Below the pieces are notes generated by a model. It saw only the letters and a list, made by a program, of their open reading frames with translations. It had not been told where the DNA came from and searched no databases. Position numbers and translations under genes: made by a program. A stretch of 64,000 nt of DNA. Origin: Streptomyces sp. NRRL S-340. GTDB lineage: Bacteria; Actinomycetota; Actinomycetes; Streptomycetales; Streptomycetaceae. Shown piece by piece: positions 51,590 through 59,563 of this stretch (its first letter is position 1; every line of letters begins with the position of its first letter). The DNA lies in the NCBI RefSeq assembly GCF_000720185.1, contig NZ_JOIY01000004.1, positions 186,001 to 250,000 on the forward strand, written 5' to 3'.

Positions 51590-54500
51590 ATGAAGCAGCA
51601 GGGTGTGCACCCCGACGACGCGGAGGGCACCTCTGGGGTCTCGTCGCGCCCGGACACCGGTGACGCGGACCGCGCGAAGGAATCGGGCCGCGGCAAGGAC
51701 ACGAGCCGCGACGACGGCCCGCACGGCGACGACGCGGGCAGCTCGGGCGGCGCGGGCCGTCCGGCTCCACAGGGCCCCGGCGAGGAGCCCGCCGCGGCGG
51801 AGAAGCAGCCCGCCGCCGGCACGGGCGGGCGTCCCGCCGGCGACTCGGGCGGGCGTCCCGGCGGGGAGAGCGACCGGCGTTCCGGCGGGGAGACGGACGA
51901 GCCGCCCGCCGTGAACGAGCCGCCCGCCGGGGGCGCGGACAAGGAGCCCGGCGCGAGTGCCGACGTGGCGCACATCGACGAGGTGGAGGGCGACGAACCG
52001 CTGCTCCCCGCGCGCGTGCACCGTCCCTCGGACCTGATGCGGCTGCTGGTGGGCGTGCTCGCCGTGGTCGTCCTGCTCGCCGTCGCCGCGTTCGCGCACG
52101 GCACGACCTCCGGCCTCGAACAGGACATCAACAAGGGCACGGGCCAGGCCCCCGACTTCCTCATCAAGATCGCCGGACTGGTGTCCAGCATCGCGATCCT
52201 GCTGGTGCCGGTGGCCTTCGCGATCGAACGGCTGATCAAACGCGACGGGCTGCGGATCGCCGACGGCGTCCTCGCGGCGGTCCTCGCACACGGGGTGACC
52301 CTCGCCACCGACCTGTGGGTGGCCAAGGCGGCACCGGGCTCCATCCAGGACGCCCTCACCCAGCCCTCCCCCGGCAACCTGCACGCGCTGACCGACCCGG
52401 TGCACGGCTACCTCGCCCCGGTCATCGCGTACATGACGGCCGTCGGCATGTCCCGCAGACCTCGCTGGCGTTCGGTGCTGTGGATCGTTCTGCTGCTCGA
52501 CGCGTTCTCCATGCTGGTCACCGGCTACACGACACCGTTCTCGATCATCCTGACGGTCCTGATCGGCTGGTCCATCGCCTACGGCACCCTGTACGCGGTC
52601 GGCTCACCGAACGTCCGTCCCACCGGCCGGACCCTGATGGCGGGACTGCAGACCGTCGGCTTCCGCCCGGTGAGCGCGGTCCGCCAGGAGGCGGCCGAGA
52701 CGACCGCCGACAACGGGGACCGCGGCCGGCGCTACTTCGTCACCCTGGAGGACGGCCCGCCGCTGGACGTCACGGTCGTCGACCGCGAACAGCAGGCGCA
52801 GGGCTTCTTCTACCGGCTGTGGCGCAACATCACGCTGCGCGGGTTCGCCACCCGCAGCAGCCTGCAGTCGTTGCGGCAGGCCCTGGAGCAGGAGGCCCTG
52901 CTCGCCTACGCGGCCATCGCCGCCGGTGCCAACGCGCCCAAGCTGATCGCGACCTCCGAGCTGGGCCCCGACGCCGTGATGCTCGTCTACGAGCACACCG
53001 GCGGGCGCACGCTCGACTCGCTGGCGGACGCGGAGATCACCGACGAACTGCTGCGCCACGCCTGGCACCAGGTGCGGGCGCTGCAGTCCCGGCGCATCGC
53101 GCACCGCAGGCTGGCGGGTGACGCGATCGTGGTGGATCGTTCCGGCAAGGTGATCCTGACCGACCTGCGCGGCGGCGAGATCGCCGCGGGCGACCTGCTG
53201 CTGCGCATGGACGTCGCCCAGCTGGTCACGACACTCGGCCTGCGCGTGGGCGCCGAGCGCGCGGTCGCCTCGGCGGTCGACGTCCTGGGGCCGGACGCGG
53301 TCGCCGACTGTCTGCCCATGCTCCAGCCGATCGCCCTGACCCGCTCCACCCGCGCCACCCTGCGAAGACTGGCGCGGGAGCGGGCGCAGCGGGAGCGCGA
53401 CGCCGTCCTGGAGGCGTCCCGGCAGGCCAAGCAGACACGCCTGGATCACGCCTCCCAGGGCGCCGGGACGCCGACCGGTGTCGTCCTGGAGAAGACGGAC
53501 CGCAAGCAGGACAAGAAGGCCGAGCGGGCCGAGGCGCGCGCGGAGAAACGGGCCATCGACGAGGCCCTGGAGGAGGCCCGCGAAGAGGACCTGCTCACGC
53601 AGATCCGCCACCAGGTGCTGCGGATCAGGCCCCAGGCACCGGTCGAACCGGTCCGGCTGGAACGCGTACGGCCGCGGACGCTGATCAGCTTCATCGCCGG
53701 TGCCATCGGCGCGTACTACCTGCTGACGCAGCTCACGCACATCGAGTTCAACACGCTGTTCGCCCACGCCCAGTGGGGCTGGCTGGCCGCGGCGGTGCTT
53801 TTCTCGGCGCTCAGCTACGTCGCGGCGGCGATGGCGCTGCTGGGGTTCGTGCCGGAGCGGGTGCCGTTCGTGCGGACGGTGGCCGCCCAGGTCGCCGGGT
53901 CGTTCGTGAAGATCGTGGCACCGGCGGCGGTCGGCGGCGTCGCCCTCAACACGCGCTTCCTGCAGCGGGCCGGCGTGCGCCCTGGGCTCGCGGTGGCGAG
54001 CGTCGGAGCGTCCCAGCTGTTCGGGCTCGGCTGCCACATCCTGATGCTGCTGTCCTTCGGCTATCTGACGGGCACGGAGAAGACCCCGTCGCTGTCGCCG
54101 TCCCGGACGGTCATCGCCGGACTGCTGACGGTCGCGGTGCTCGTCCTGGTGGTCACCTCGGTGCCGTTCCTGCGCAAGTTCGTGGTCACCCGCGTGCGGT
54201 CGCTGTTCGCGGGAGTGGTGCCGCGCATGCTGGACGTGCTCCAGCGGCCGCAGAAGCTCGTCACCGGCATCGGCGGCATGCTGCTGCTGACCGCCTGCTT
54301 CGTGATGTGCCTGGACGCCTCCATCCGGGCGTTCGGCGACGAGTCGACCTCGCTGAGCATCGCGAGCGTGGCCGTGGTCTTCCTCGCCGGCAACGCGCTC
54401 GGCTCCGCCGCCCCGACCCCGGGCGGGGTGGGCGCGGTCGAGGCCACGCTGACCGTCGGTCTGATCGCCGTGGGGCTGCCCAAGGAGGTGGCGGCACCCG

Positions 54501-54592
54501 CGGTGCTGATGTTCCGGCTGCTGACGCTGTGGCTGCCGGTGCTGCCGGGGTGGCTGGCCTTCAACCATCTGACGCGCAAGGGCTCCTTGTAG
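51590..54592 (+). CDS. Membrane protein: kinase-like domain plus LPG-synthase-type flippase domain
   Basis: 1000 residues. It begins with an acidic disordered N-terminus (about 130 residues with RPAGDSGGRPGGESDRRSGG-type repeats) and five or so membrane helices (about 145-350). A degenerate kinase-like domain follows (about 395-600: ALEQEALLAYAAIAAGANAP, LVYEHTGGRTL, HRRLAGDAIVVDRSGKVILTDL), then a charged helix. A C-terminal UPF0104/MprF-type multi-helix domain (about 690-990, NALGSAAPTPGGVGAVEATL) ends the protein. The kinase DFG is replaced by DLRGG and the HRD loop reads HRR. Probably lipid-related; function unknown. Divergent from ATL. Confidence 0.85.
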   Translation: MKQQGVHPDDAEGTSGVSSRPDTGDADRAKESGRGKDTSRDDGPHGDDAGSSGGAGRPAPQGPGEEPAAAEKQPAAGTGGRPAGDSGGRPGGESDRRSGGETDEPPAVNEPPAGGADKEPGASADVAHIDEVEGDEPLLPARVHRPSDLMRLLVGVLAVVVLLAVAAFAHGTTSGLEQDINKGTGQAPDFLIKIAGLVSSIAILLVPVAFAIERLIKRDGLRIADGVLAAVLAHGVTLATDLWVAKAAPGSIQDALTQPSPGNLHALTDPVHGYLAPVIAYMTAVGMSRRPRWRSVLWIVLLLDAFSMLVTGYTTPFSIILTVLIGWSIAYGTLYAVGSPNVRPTGRTLMAGLQTVGFRPVSAVRQEAAETTADNGDRGRRYFVTLEDGPPLDVTVVDREQQAQGFFYRLWRNITLRGFATRSSLQSLRQALEQEALLAYAAIAAGANAPKLIATSELGPDAVMLVYEHTGGRTLDSLADAEITDELLRHAWHQVRALQSRRIAHRRLAGDAIVVDRSGKVILTDLRGGEIAAGDLLLRMDVAQLVTTLGLRVGAERAVASAVDVLGPDAVADCLPMLQPIALTRSTRATLRRLARERAQRERDAVLEASRQAKQTRLDHASQGAGTPTGVVLEKTDRKQDKKAERAEARAEKRAIDEALEEAREEDLLTQIRHQVLRIRPQAPVEPVRLERVRPRTLISFIAGAIGAYYLLTQLTHIEFNTLFAHAQWGWLAAAVLFSALSYVAAAMALLGFVPERVPFVRTVAAQVAGSFVKIVAPAAVGGVALNTRFLQRAGVRPGLAVASVGASQLFGLGCHILMLLSFGYLTGTEKTPSLSPSRTVIAGLLTVAVLVLVVTSVPFLRKFVVTRVRSLFAGVVPRMLDVLQRPQKLVTGIGGMLLLTACFVMCLDASIRAFGDESTSLSIASVAVVFLAGNALGSAAPTPGGVGAVEATLTVGLIAVGLPKEVAAPAVLMFRLLTLWLPVLPGWLAFNHLTRKGSL

Positions 54593-54701
54593 GAGGGCCC
54601 CGGGCACCTGGCCTCCGCTCCTCCTGGCCGCGCGGACCTCGGATACCCCCGGACGGCCCGCGTCCCGCGCGGGAGGGCGTACGCGGCGTGAGGATGGAGT
54701 C

Positions 54702-56252
54702 ATGCAGAACCCGCGCGGACTGCGCGCAGCCGCCCTGACCGCAACCGCCGTGCTGCTGTCCGCCCTGGTGGCGGGCTGCGGCGGCGACGGTTCCCAGGAC
54801 GCCCACGGGAACCTGGCGGCCCAGAAGCTGGACTGGAGTGACTGCCCGGCCCCGTCCGCGGCCGAGGGCGGCGGTGCGGCCCCCACCCCGCTGCCCGACG
54901 GCGCCACCTGGCAGTGCGCCACCATGAAGGCGCCGCTGGACTGGAACAGGCCCAAGGGCGACACGATCGGCATCGCACTGATCCGGGCCAGGGCCGACGG
55001 GCCCGGCCGGCGCATCGGTTCGCTGATCTTCAACTTCGGCGGTCCGGGCGGCTCCGGCGTGAGCACGCTGCCCTCCTTCGCACAGGACTACGCCAAGCTC
55101 CGCACCCGTTACGACCTGGTCAGCTTCGATCCGCGCGGGGTGGGGCGCAGCGCGGGCGTGCGGTGCGAGAGCGACGCTCAGCTCGACCAGTACTTCCAGC
55201 AGGACGCGACGCCCGACGACGCCGCCGAGCGGGCGGCCTACCTGAAGAACACCGAGCAGTTCAACGCGGACTGCGAGAAGAACTCCGCGAGGATCCTGCC
55301 GCATGTGCGCACGACCGACGCGGCCCGGGACATGGACCTCATGCGGCAGGTCCTCGGCGACTCGCGGCTCCACTACTTCGGCATCTCCTACGGGACGGAA
55401 CTGGGCGGCGTCTACGCCCATCTCTTCCCCGGCCACGTGGGCCGCGCCGTGCTCGACGCGGTCGTCGATCCCACGCAGACCCCCGAGCAGAGTTCGCTCG
55501 GACAGGCCAGGGGTTTCCAGCTGGCCATGGACAACTTCGCGCACGACTGCGTCTCGAAGAGTTCCCCGTGTCCCCTCGGCAGCACGGCCCAGGACGTCGA
55601 GAACCGCGTCGCCGCGCTCCTCAAGAAGCTCGACGGCGCGCCGCTCCCCGGTATCTTCCCGCGGCAGCTGACCCAGACGGCCGCGACCAACGGCATCGCC
55701 CAGGCCCTGTACTCCAAGGAACTGTGGGAGCCGCTCACCGAGGGGCTGGAGCAGGCCTACGCCGGTGACGGCCGGATCCTCATGCTGCTGTCCGACGCGA
55801 TGAACGGCCGCAGCCAGAACGGCGAGTACAGCAACCTCACCGCGGCGAACGTGGCCATCAACTGCGCCGACGAGAAGCAGCGCTACGACCCGGCGTACGT
55901 GCAACGGAAGCTGCCGCAGTTCCGGGCCGCCTCCCCGCTGTTCGGGGACTTCCTGGCCTGGGGCATGCTCAGTTGCAGGCACTGGGCGGTGCCGGGTGCG
56001 GCGGACCGCCCCGACGTGAGCGCGCACGGCTCGGCGCCGATCCTCGTCGTGGGCAACACCGGCGACCCGGCCACACCGTACGAGGGTGCGAAGAAGATGG
56101 TGGACGCGCTGGGCCAGGGTGTCGCGGTGGAACTGACCTACAAGGGCCAGGGGCACGGCGCCTACAACAGCGGGAACGAATGCGTGCAGAACGCGGTGAA
56201 CGGCTACCTGCTCGGCGGGAAGGTACCGGCGGCGGGCACGGTGTGCTCGTAG
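54702..56252 (+). CDS. Secreted TAP-like alpha/beta-hydrolase lipoprotein
   Basis: 516 residues with a lipoprotein signal (hydrophobic LTATAVLLSALVAGC, lipobox LVAGC, Cys26). It belongs to the tripeptidyl-aminopeptidase-like hydrolases: oxyanion FNFGGPGGSG, DLVSFDPRGVGRS, nucleophile GISYGTELGG, acid in GNTGDPATPYE and His in GQGHGAYN. It is likely a cell-surface exopeptidase or esterase. Just downstream lie 29 codons matching its own C-terminus, the remnant of a lost second copy. Confidence 0.93.
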   Translation: MQNPRGLRAAALTATAVLLSALVAGCGGDGSQDAHGNLAAQKLDWSDCPAPSAAEGGGAAPTPLPDGATWQCATMKAPLDWNRPKGDTIGIALIRARADGPGRRIGSLIFNFGGPGGSGVSTLPSFAQDYAKLRTRYDLVSFDPRGVGRSAGVRCESDAQLDQYFQQDATPDDAAERAAYLKNTEQFNADCEKNSARILPHVRTTDAARDMDLMRQVLGDSRLHYFGISYGTELGGVYAHLFPGHVGRAVLDAVVDPTQTPEQSSLGQARGFQLAMDNFAHDCVSKSSPCPLGSTAQDVENRVAALLKKLDGAPLPGIFPRQLTQTAATNGIAQALYSKELWEPLTEGLEQAYAGDGRILMLLSDAMNGRSQNGEYSNLTAANVAINCADEKQRYDPAYVQRKLPQFRAASPLFGDFLAWGMLSCRHWAVPGAADRPDVSAHGSAPILVVGNTGDPATPYEGAKKMVDALGQGVAVELTYKGQGHGAYNSGNECVQNAVNGYLLGGKVPAAGTVCS

Positions 56253-56779
56253 CCGCCCGCCGCCGCACCGGGCACCGCACCTGGCGCCGATCCCCGTCCG
56301 ACCCATAAACCGCAGGTCAGCGGGTTATCCACAGGCGCCCACGGGTGGGGCGGGATCTGCCTACCATGACGTGACCGCTTCCCGTGGCCGATCCCGGGAG
56401 CACATGCGGGGGCGTATCGGGGGGATGCGACATGGCGCGACGGCAGTGGCAGCGACTGCGTGGACTCGGCGGTGAACGCGTACCCGCTGGACGGCTCGGT
56501 GCCGAGGGACGGCACGGTCTGCTCCTGACGGGAGGCCCGGCGCGCGGCCCGGTCACCGACGGCGTGCTCACCGGCCGCGCCGGCCGGGGCGAGGCGACCG
56601 CCGGGAAGGAAACGGCCGGCGGGAAGCCGAGCAGACGCGGCCCGTGGAGTCCAGGTCGTTCCTACAGTGGCGCGCTCCACCTGGACGCCAGGAACCACGC
56701 CCGCTCCACGGTGTGCGGGCCGACGGCGGACGGGATGGGAGCTGGGGAGAGTGGTGGGCTGAGGAGGGATGATGCCGCC
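56253..56779. other. Gene-poor region after the hydrolase
   Basis: About 530 bases with no intact gene. It holds a TTATCCACA DnaA-box-like site (56325-56333) and the paralogue remnant (56442-56528). Otherwise it is GC-rich sequence up to the ribosome site of the next gene. Confidence 0.5.
56442..56528 (+). pseudogene. C-terminal remnant of a second TAP-like hydrolase
   Basis: Frame reading GSGSDCVDSAVNAYPLDG then SVPRDGTVCS and stop. It aligns with the real C-terminus of the intact gene (NSGNECVQNAVNGYLLGG, KVPAAGTVCS). No start, catalytic domain or upstream homology remains, so this is the tail of a deleted tandem paralogue. Confidence 0.8.
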
Positions 56780-57073
56780 ATGGCAGATGAATCGAGGCGT
56801 CCCCTCAGCGAGCTTCGCCATGGCGAGACCGTCCGAGCAACGATCACCAGTCACCAACCCTGGGGCCTCACGGCGGAACTCAACGACTACGAACCCGTTG
56901 GCGCCTCACTGGACCTGATCCGCCGCAAGAGCGAACCTGGAGTGAAGCGACTCGCCCTGGAGCTGCCGCCTGTGGGTACGACTGTTGACCTCGTCGTCGG
57001 GGAAGTGCGCGCGTGGGACCACAAGCCCTGGATATGGGTGGATCTCACGGCACCCGAGTACGGCGAAGACTGA
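56780..57073 (+). CDS. Small S1-like domain protein, hypothetical
   Basis: 97 residues. LRHGETVRATITSHQPWGLTAEL resembles the first strands of an S1/OB-fold RNA-binding domain, and VGTTVDLVVGEVRAWDHKPWIWVDL could be the rest. A GAGGAGG lies 12 bases before the ATG. Codon use is less extreme (for example ACT, GTT and GCA) than in the core genes, suggesting recent acquisition. No partner is evident. Function unknown. Confidence 0.6.
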   Translation: MADESRRPLSELRHGETVRATITSHQPWGLTAELNDYEPVGASLDLIRRKSEPGVKRLALELPPVGTTVDLVVGEVRAWDHKPWIWVDLTAPEYGED

Positions 57074-57236
57074 CCGTGCCCTCGGCGTGCCTGATAGAGC
57101 GGCGACCGACGGGGGCACAGCGGGAACCACGGCGCACATCCCAGGAACGCACGCAGGTCCGCATACGCTCTTCCGAATTGGTGCTCCAGGATACCGAGCG
57201 CGGCAGCGCCTTCCTGGGACGAGTCGACCGAGCGCC

Positions 57237-57746
57237 TCAGCCGGCTGTTTTTGACGTTGATGGCTGCCGGGTCAAGGTACAGAAGTCGTAGTCATCCGGG
57301 TCTCCCACGTACACCCAGAGCTTGGGAGACTTGGAAGTTCCTCCAGTTTTGTACTCCGCGGACATCTCCGATCCGGAGAACCGGATCGTCACTTCAGTTT
57401 TGGGCACGGACTCGTTGGGGGGTGTCCAGGTCATCGTTTCCCACGTCCCGCTTCCCGTTTTCGACCGGACCGCATAGGGCCCGGGGCCGTCGCCCGGCCA
57501 GTCTGTGAAGTCGCCACAGATCTTCTCGGCGGCAAAGGCACCGCCCGCAGCGAAAGTGATGCTGCCGCCTGCTTCGTCCCGCCAGGTGCCGACGAGGTGG
57601 TCGTCGGTGATGACTTGAGGTGTGCCCGGCGGCTGCGGGGGGTCGTGGATTGCGGCGGCGAGGCTGTAGCAACCAGAGAGCAGGGCACACAACACTCCGC
57701 TCGCCAATGAGGTACCGAGAACTCCGCCAAGCCGAGCGATCCCCAT
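57237..57746 (-). CDS. Putative lipoprotein, unknown
   Basis: 169 residues from ATG 57746 (GGGGGG seven bases upstream). A signal peptide ends in the lipobox LLSGC, followed by a mature domain with VGTWRDEAGGSITFAAGGAF, a lipocalin-like opening seen in many small Streptomyces lipoproteins. Two further Cys (KICGDF and DFCTL) could form a disulfide. The frame opens earlier (57794), but the shorter start gives a proper signal. The promoter region carries an inverted repeat at 57800-57813. Confidence 0.7.
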   Translation of the reverse strand: MGIARLGGVLGTSLASGVLCALLSGCYSLAAAIHDPPQPPGTPQVITDDHLVGTWRDEAGGSITFAAGGAFAAEKICGDFTDWPGDGPGPYAVRSKTGSGTWETMTWTPPNESVPKTEVTIRFSGSEMSAEYKTGGTSKSPKLWVYVGDPDDYDFCTLTRQPSTSKTAG

Positions 57747-57799
57747 CCCGATTCCCCCCGGTCCCCTCGCTGTGTGCTTGCGCCACCTTGGCACGTAAA

Positions 57800-57813
57800 T
57801 TGAACGTGTTCAA
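57800..57813. promoter_or_regulatory. Inverted repeat in the lipoprotein promoter region
   Basis: TTGAAC-GT-GTTCAA, a 6-2-6 inverted repeat in an AT-rich patch 55 bases upstream of the lipoprotein start; operator-like. Confidence 0.4.
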
Positions 57814-57881
57814 GATAATCCGTTAACCCTGTACATGACATTCGGACCTCCCGGCCGCCCAAGTCCAGCCCGCGTCGGCGG

Positions 57882-57929
57882 GCAACGACAGGAGCCCACG
57901 GCGTCTGAGCTGGTCAGGCCCGTGGGCTT
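57882..57929. repeat. Direct repeat, copy A (terminator-like hairpin)
   Basis: 48 bases matching 59484-59532 with three substitutions and one indel, loop included. Contains AGCCCACGG / CCGTGGGCT arms. Confidence 0.8.
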
Positions 57930-58197
57930 TGTCAGGCTCGCGATGTCGCGCCTGACGGCAGCCCTGACGACGACGGATGGCAGCGGCACCGAGCGACCCG
58001 GCACAGAAGCGGCAGGGTGCTGCCGGGCCGCCCACCAATGCCTGCCCGCATCTTCTAAGCCCTTGCACGGCGACCGGCAGTGACAGACGATCCGCAGCCC
58101 CCACCAGCAAAAGACCAGGTCATAAGCCTCCGACCCCACTGGTTCCCACTACGGGGTGGCGGCCAGGCAAGATGGGGTGTTTCTTGTCGCGGCCCAG

Positions 58198-58692
58198 TCA
58201 GTCCTCGCCCACCTGCAACAGGACTACGGTGAAGCCCTCGCCAGTGCCGGCCACTACTCCGTCGAAGGTGTGACGGGTAACCGGGCTCCATCCACGCACC
58301 CCAGGCGACAGGCCGTCGATGTTCGTGTGCCATACGGACCGATGGCCCAGCAGGTGGGCAACGCGTTCCGCCGTTCGATGAGCGTGAGCCCGGTCGCGGC
58401 GTGGCGAACCTGGGAAGACGAGGTCCTCGGCCGCCAGATAGGCCATCAGTTTCACAGCTTGCTCACGGCCTGCCAGCGAGATTGCCCGATCGATCTCTGA
58501 CACTGTGTCAGGGCCAGTTGCTCCCGGCACGGCGTACTGCTTCCAGGTCCGTTCCGCCTCCAGGGCCACTTCGCGGACCAGCTCAGGGACAGATCCGTCG
58601 GACACGGTGAACGCGCGGCCGAAGACCCCGTCTTCGCGTGACAGAGACTTGATCAGTCTGCGCAGTTCGGTCGCCAGATCCATGAGGACCAT
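58198..58692 (-). CDS. Hypothetical protein
   Basis: 164 residues, mostly helical in the first 100 (MDLATELRRLIKSLSREDGV ... AERTWKQYAVPG ... AERVAHLLGH), then a beta-rich end (FDGVVAGTGEGFTVVLLQVGED). No domain recognised. Only weak ribosome sites precede the two candidate ATGs (58692 and 58683). Codon usage and context suggest accessory DNA. Confidence 0.55.
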   Translation of the reverse strand: MVLMDLATELRRLIKSLSREDGVFGRAFTVSDGSVPELVREVALEAERTWKQYAVPGATGPDTVSEIDRAISLAGREQAVKLMAYLAAEDLVFPGSPRRDRAHAHRTAERVAHLLGHRSVWHTNIDGLSPGVRGWSPVTRHTFDGVVAGTGEGFTVVLLQVGED

Positions 58693-58862
58693 GCTCTCAG
58701 TGCGGTTGGGAGCTGCTTCCTACAGCAAGTGCCAGCCAAGGCGTCCGTGCCACAGCCGTGCCCGATCGGGCGGGGAGCCACAGGGACACCGGGCAGTCAC
58801 GGTAGCCGGGCACGAGGACGGCCCCCGACCGAACATCAAGTCCGTTCTTGCTGCTTGCGCCG

Positions 58863-58918
58863 CGGAGACCGGTGGGATCCGAACCCACGGTGACATCGCC
58901 GCCACGACGGTTTTCAAG
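58863..58918 (-). pseudogene. 3' half of a tRNA-Ser(UGA)-like gene (candidate attachment site)
   Basis: Minus strand reads from the anticodon loop CTTGAAA (anticodon TGA) through a long variable arm (GTGGC...GTCAC), T arm GTGGG-TTCGGAT-CCCAC and acceptor end CGGTCTCCG. The sequence upstream of the loop does not form the 5' half. Anticodon-loop-to-3'-end fragments are what tyrosine integrases leave at tRNA genes. The acceptor half has one base more than usual, so the fragment may have decayed. Confidence 0.7.
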
Positions 58919-58955
58919 ATTGATCGCGGCTTGTTGAAAATGGCTCGGCGGTCGT

Positions 58956-59393
58956 TCAGTGCCCGTAGACGTGACCGCGCACCAACGGGTCCCGTTCCAG
59001 GATGAAGTCGGAGACCTGCCAGAACTCCGGCAGCCGTGGATGTCGCAGGGCGGCTTCCCGATCGAGCTTGCGGCCGAAGAGGGGTCCATCGGGATGTGCG
59101 AGACCTGCCGTCACCAGGGTGGACGCCGGCTCATTCTGACCAGTGACAGGGCCCACTCGGCAGGCGAACGAGACGTGATCGCCCCACTGGTCGGACCCGG
59201 TGCCCCACGTCCCGAAGATCACGTCTATCCACGCGTCGTGATCCCGGTCCCTGTGGTGGTAGCAGTTCGCGAAGTACACCGCGTACGGCGCGCCGTCCGT
59301 GTAGATGAAGTTCCAGGCACGTTCGACGGGTGCGTTGCAGCAGTCGCACTGGAACTCGCGGGTCTGCCGGTCAGGGCCGAAGGTCAGTGACAT
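58956..59393 (-). CDS. Hypothetical Cys/His-rich protein
   Basis: 145 residues with a CDCC cluster near the N-terminus (EFQCDCCNAPVERAW) and an aromatic/His-rich middle (VYFANCYHHRDRDHDAWIDVIFG). This suggests metal binding, but no named family is recognised. ATG 59393 is chosen; ATG 59402 is possible, and neither has a strong ribosome site. It lies between the tRNA fragment and repeat copy B. Confidence 0.6.
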   Translation of the reverse strand: MSLTFGPDRQTREFQCDCCNAPVERAWNFIYTDGAPYAVYFANCYHHRDRDHDAWIDVIFGTWGTGSDQWGDHVSFACRVGPVTGQNEPASTLVTAGLAHPDGPLFGRKLDREAALRHPRLPEFWQVSDFILERDPLVRGHVYGH

Positions 59394-59483
59394 GACGCAC
59401 ATGATGCGGTACAGGTTCTACCTCGGGAGACCGTGGGTCGGCTGGGCTTCACCGGGCCGTACGAGGTCGACCGACGCCAGCCA

Positions 59484-59532
59484 GCAACGACAGGAAGCCC
59501 ACGGCATCTGAGCTGGTCAGAGCCGTGGGCTT
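59484..59532. repeat. Direct repeat, copy B
   Basis: 49 bases, about 92% identical to 57882-57929. The two copies bracket the hypothetical genes and the tRNA fragment. Confidence 0.8.
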
Positions 59533-59533
59533 C
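59494..59533 (-). terminator. Terminator of moeZ
   Basis: Perfect 12-bp stem GAAGCCCACGGC / GCCGTGGGCTTC with a 16-base loop that has an inner CTGA/TCAG pairing, 31 bases past the moeZ stop. Confidence 0.75.
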
Positions 59534-59563
59534 CTCCGCCTCGCTGGTCGGCGAGACCCTTGA

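Larger units (their letters stand above)
57795..58197. other. Gene-free region containing a terminator repeat
   Basis: About 400 bases without a credible gene. It holds the inverted repeat at 57800-57813 and repeat copy A at 57882-57929; I see nothing else. Confidence 0.5.

Noticed and set aside
57823..58110. 95-codon minus-strand frame between the lipoprotein and hypothetical genes
   Set aside because: No ribosome site, no similarity, and it covers the terminator repeat; probably non-coding.
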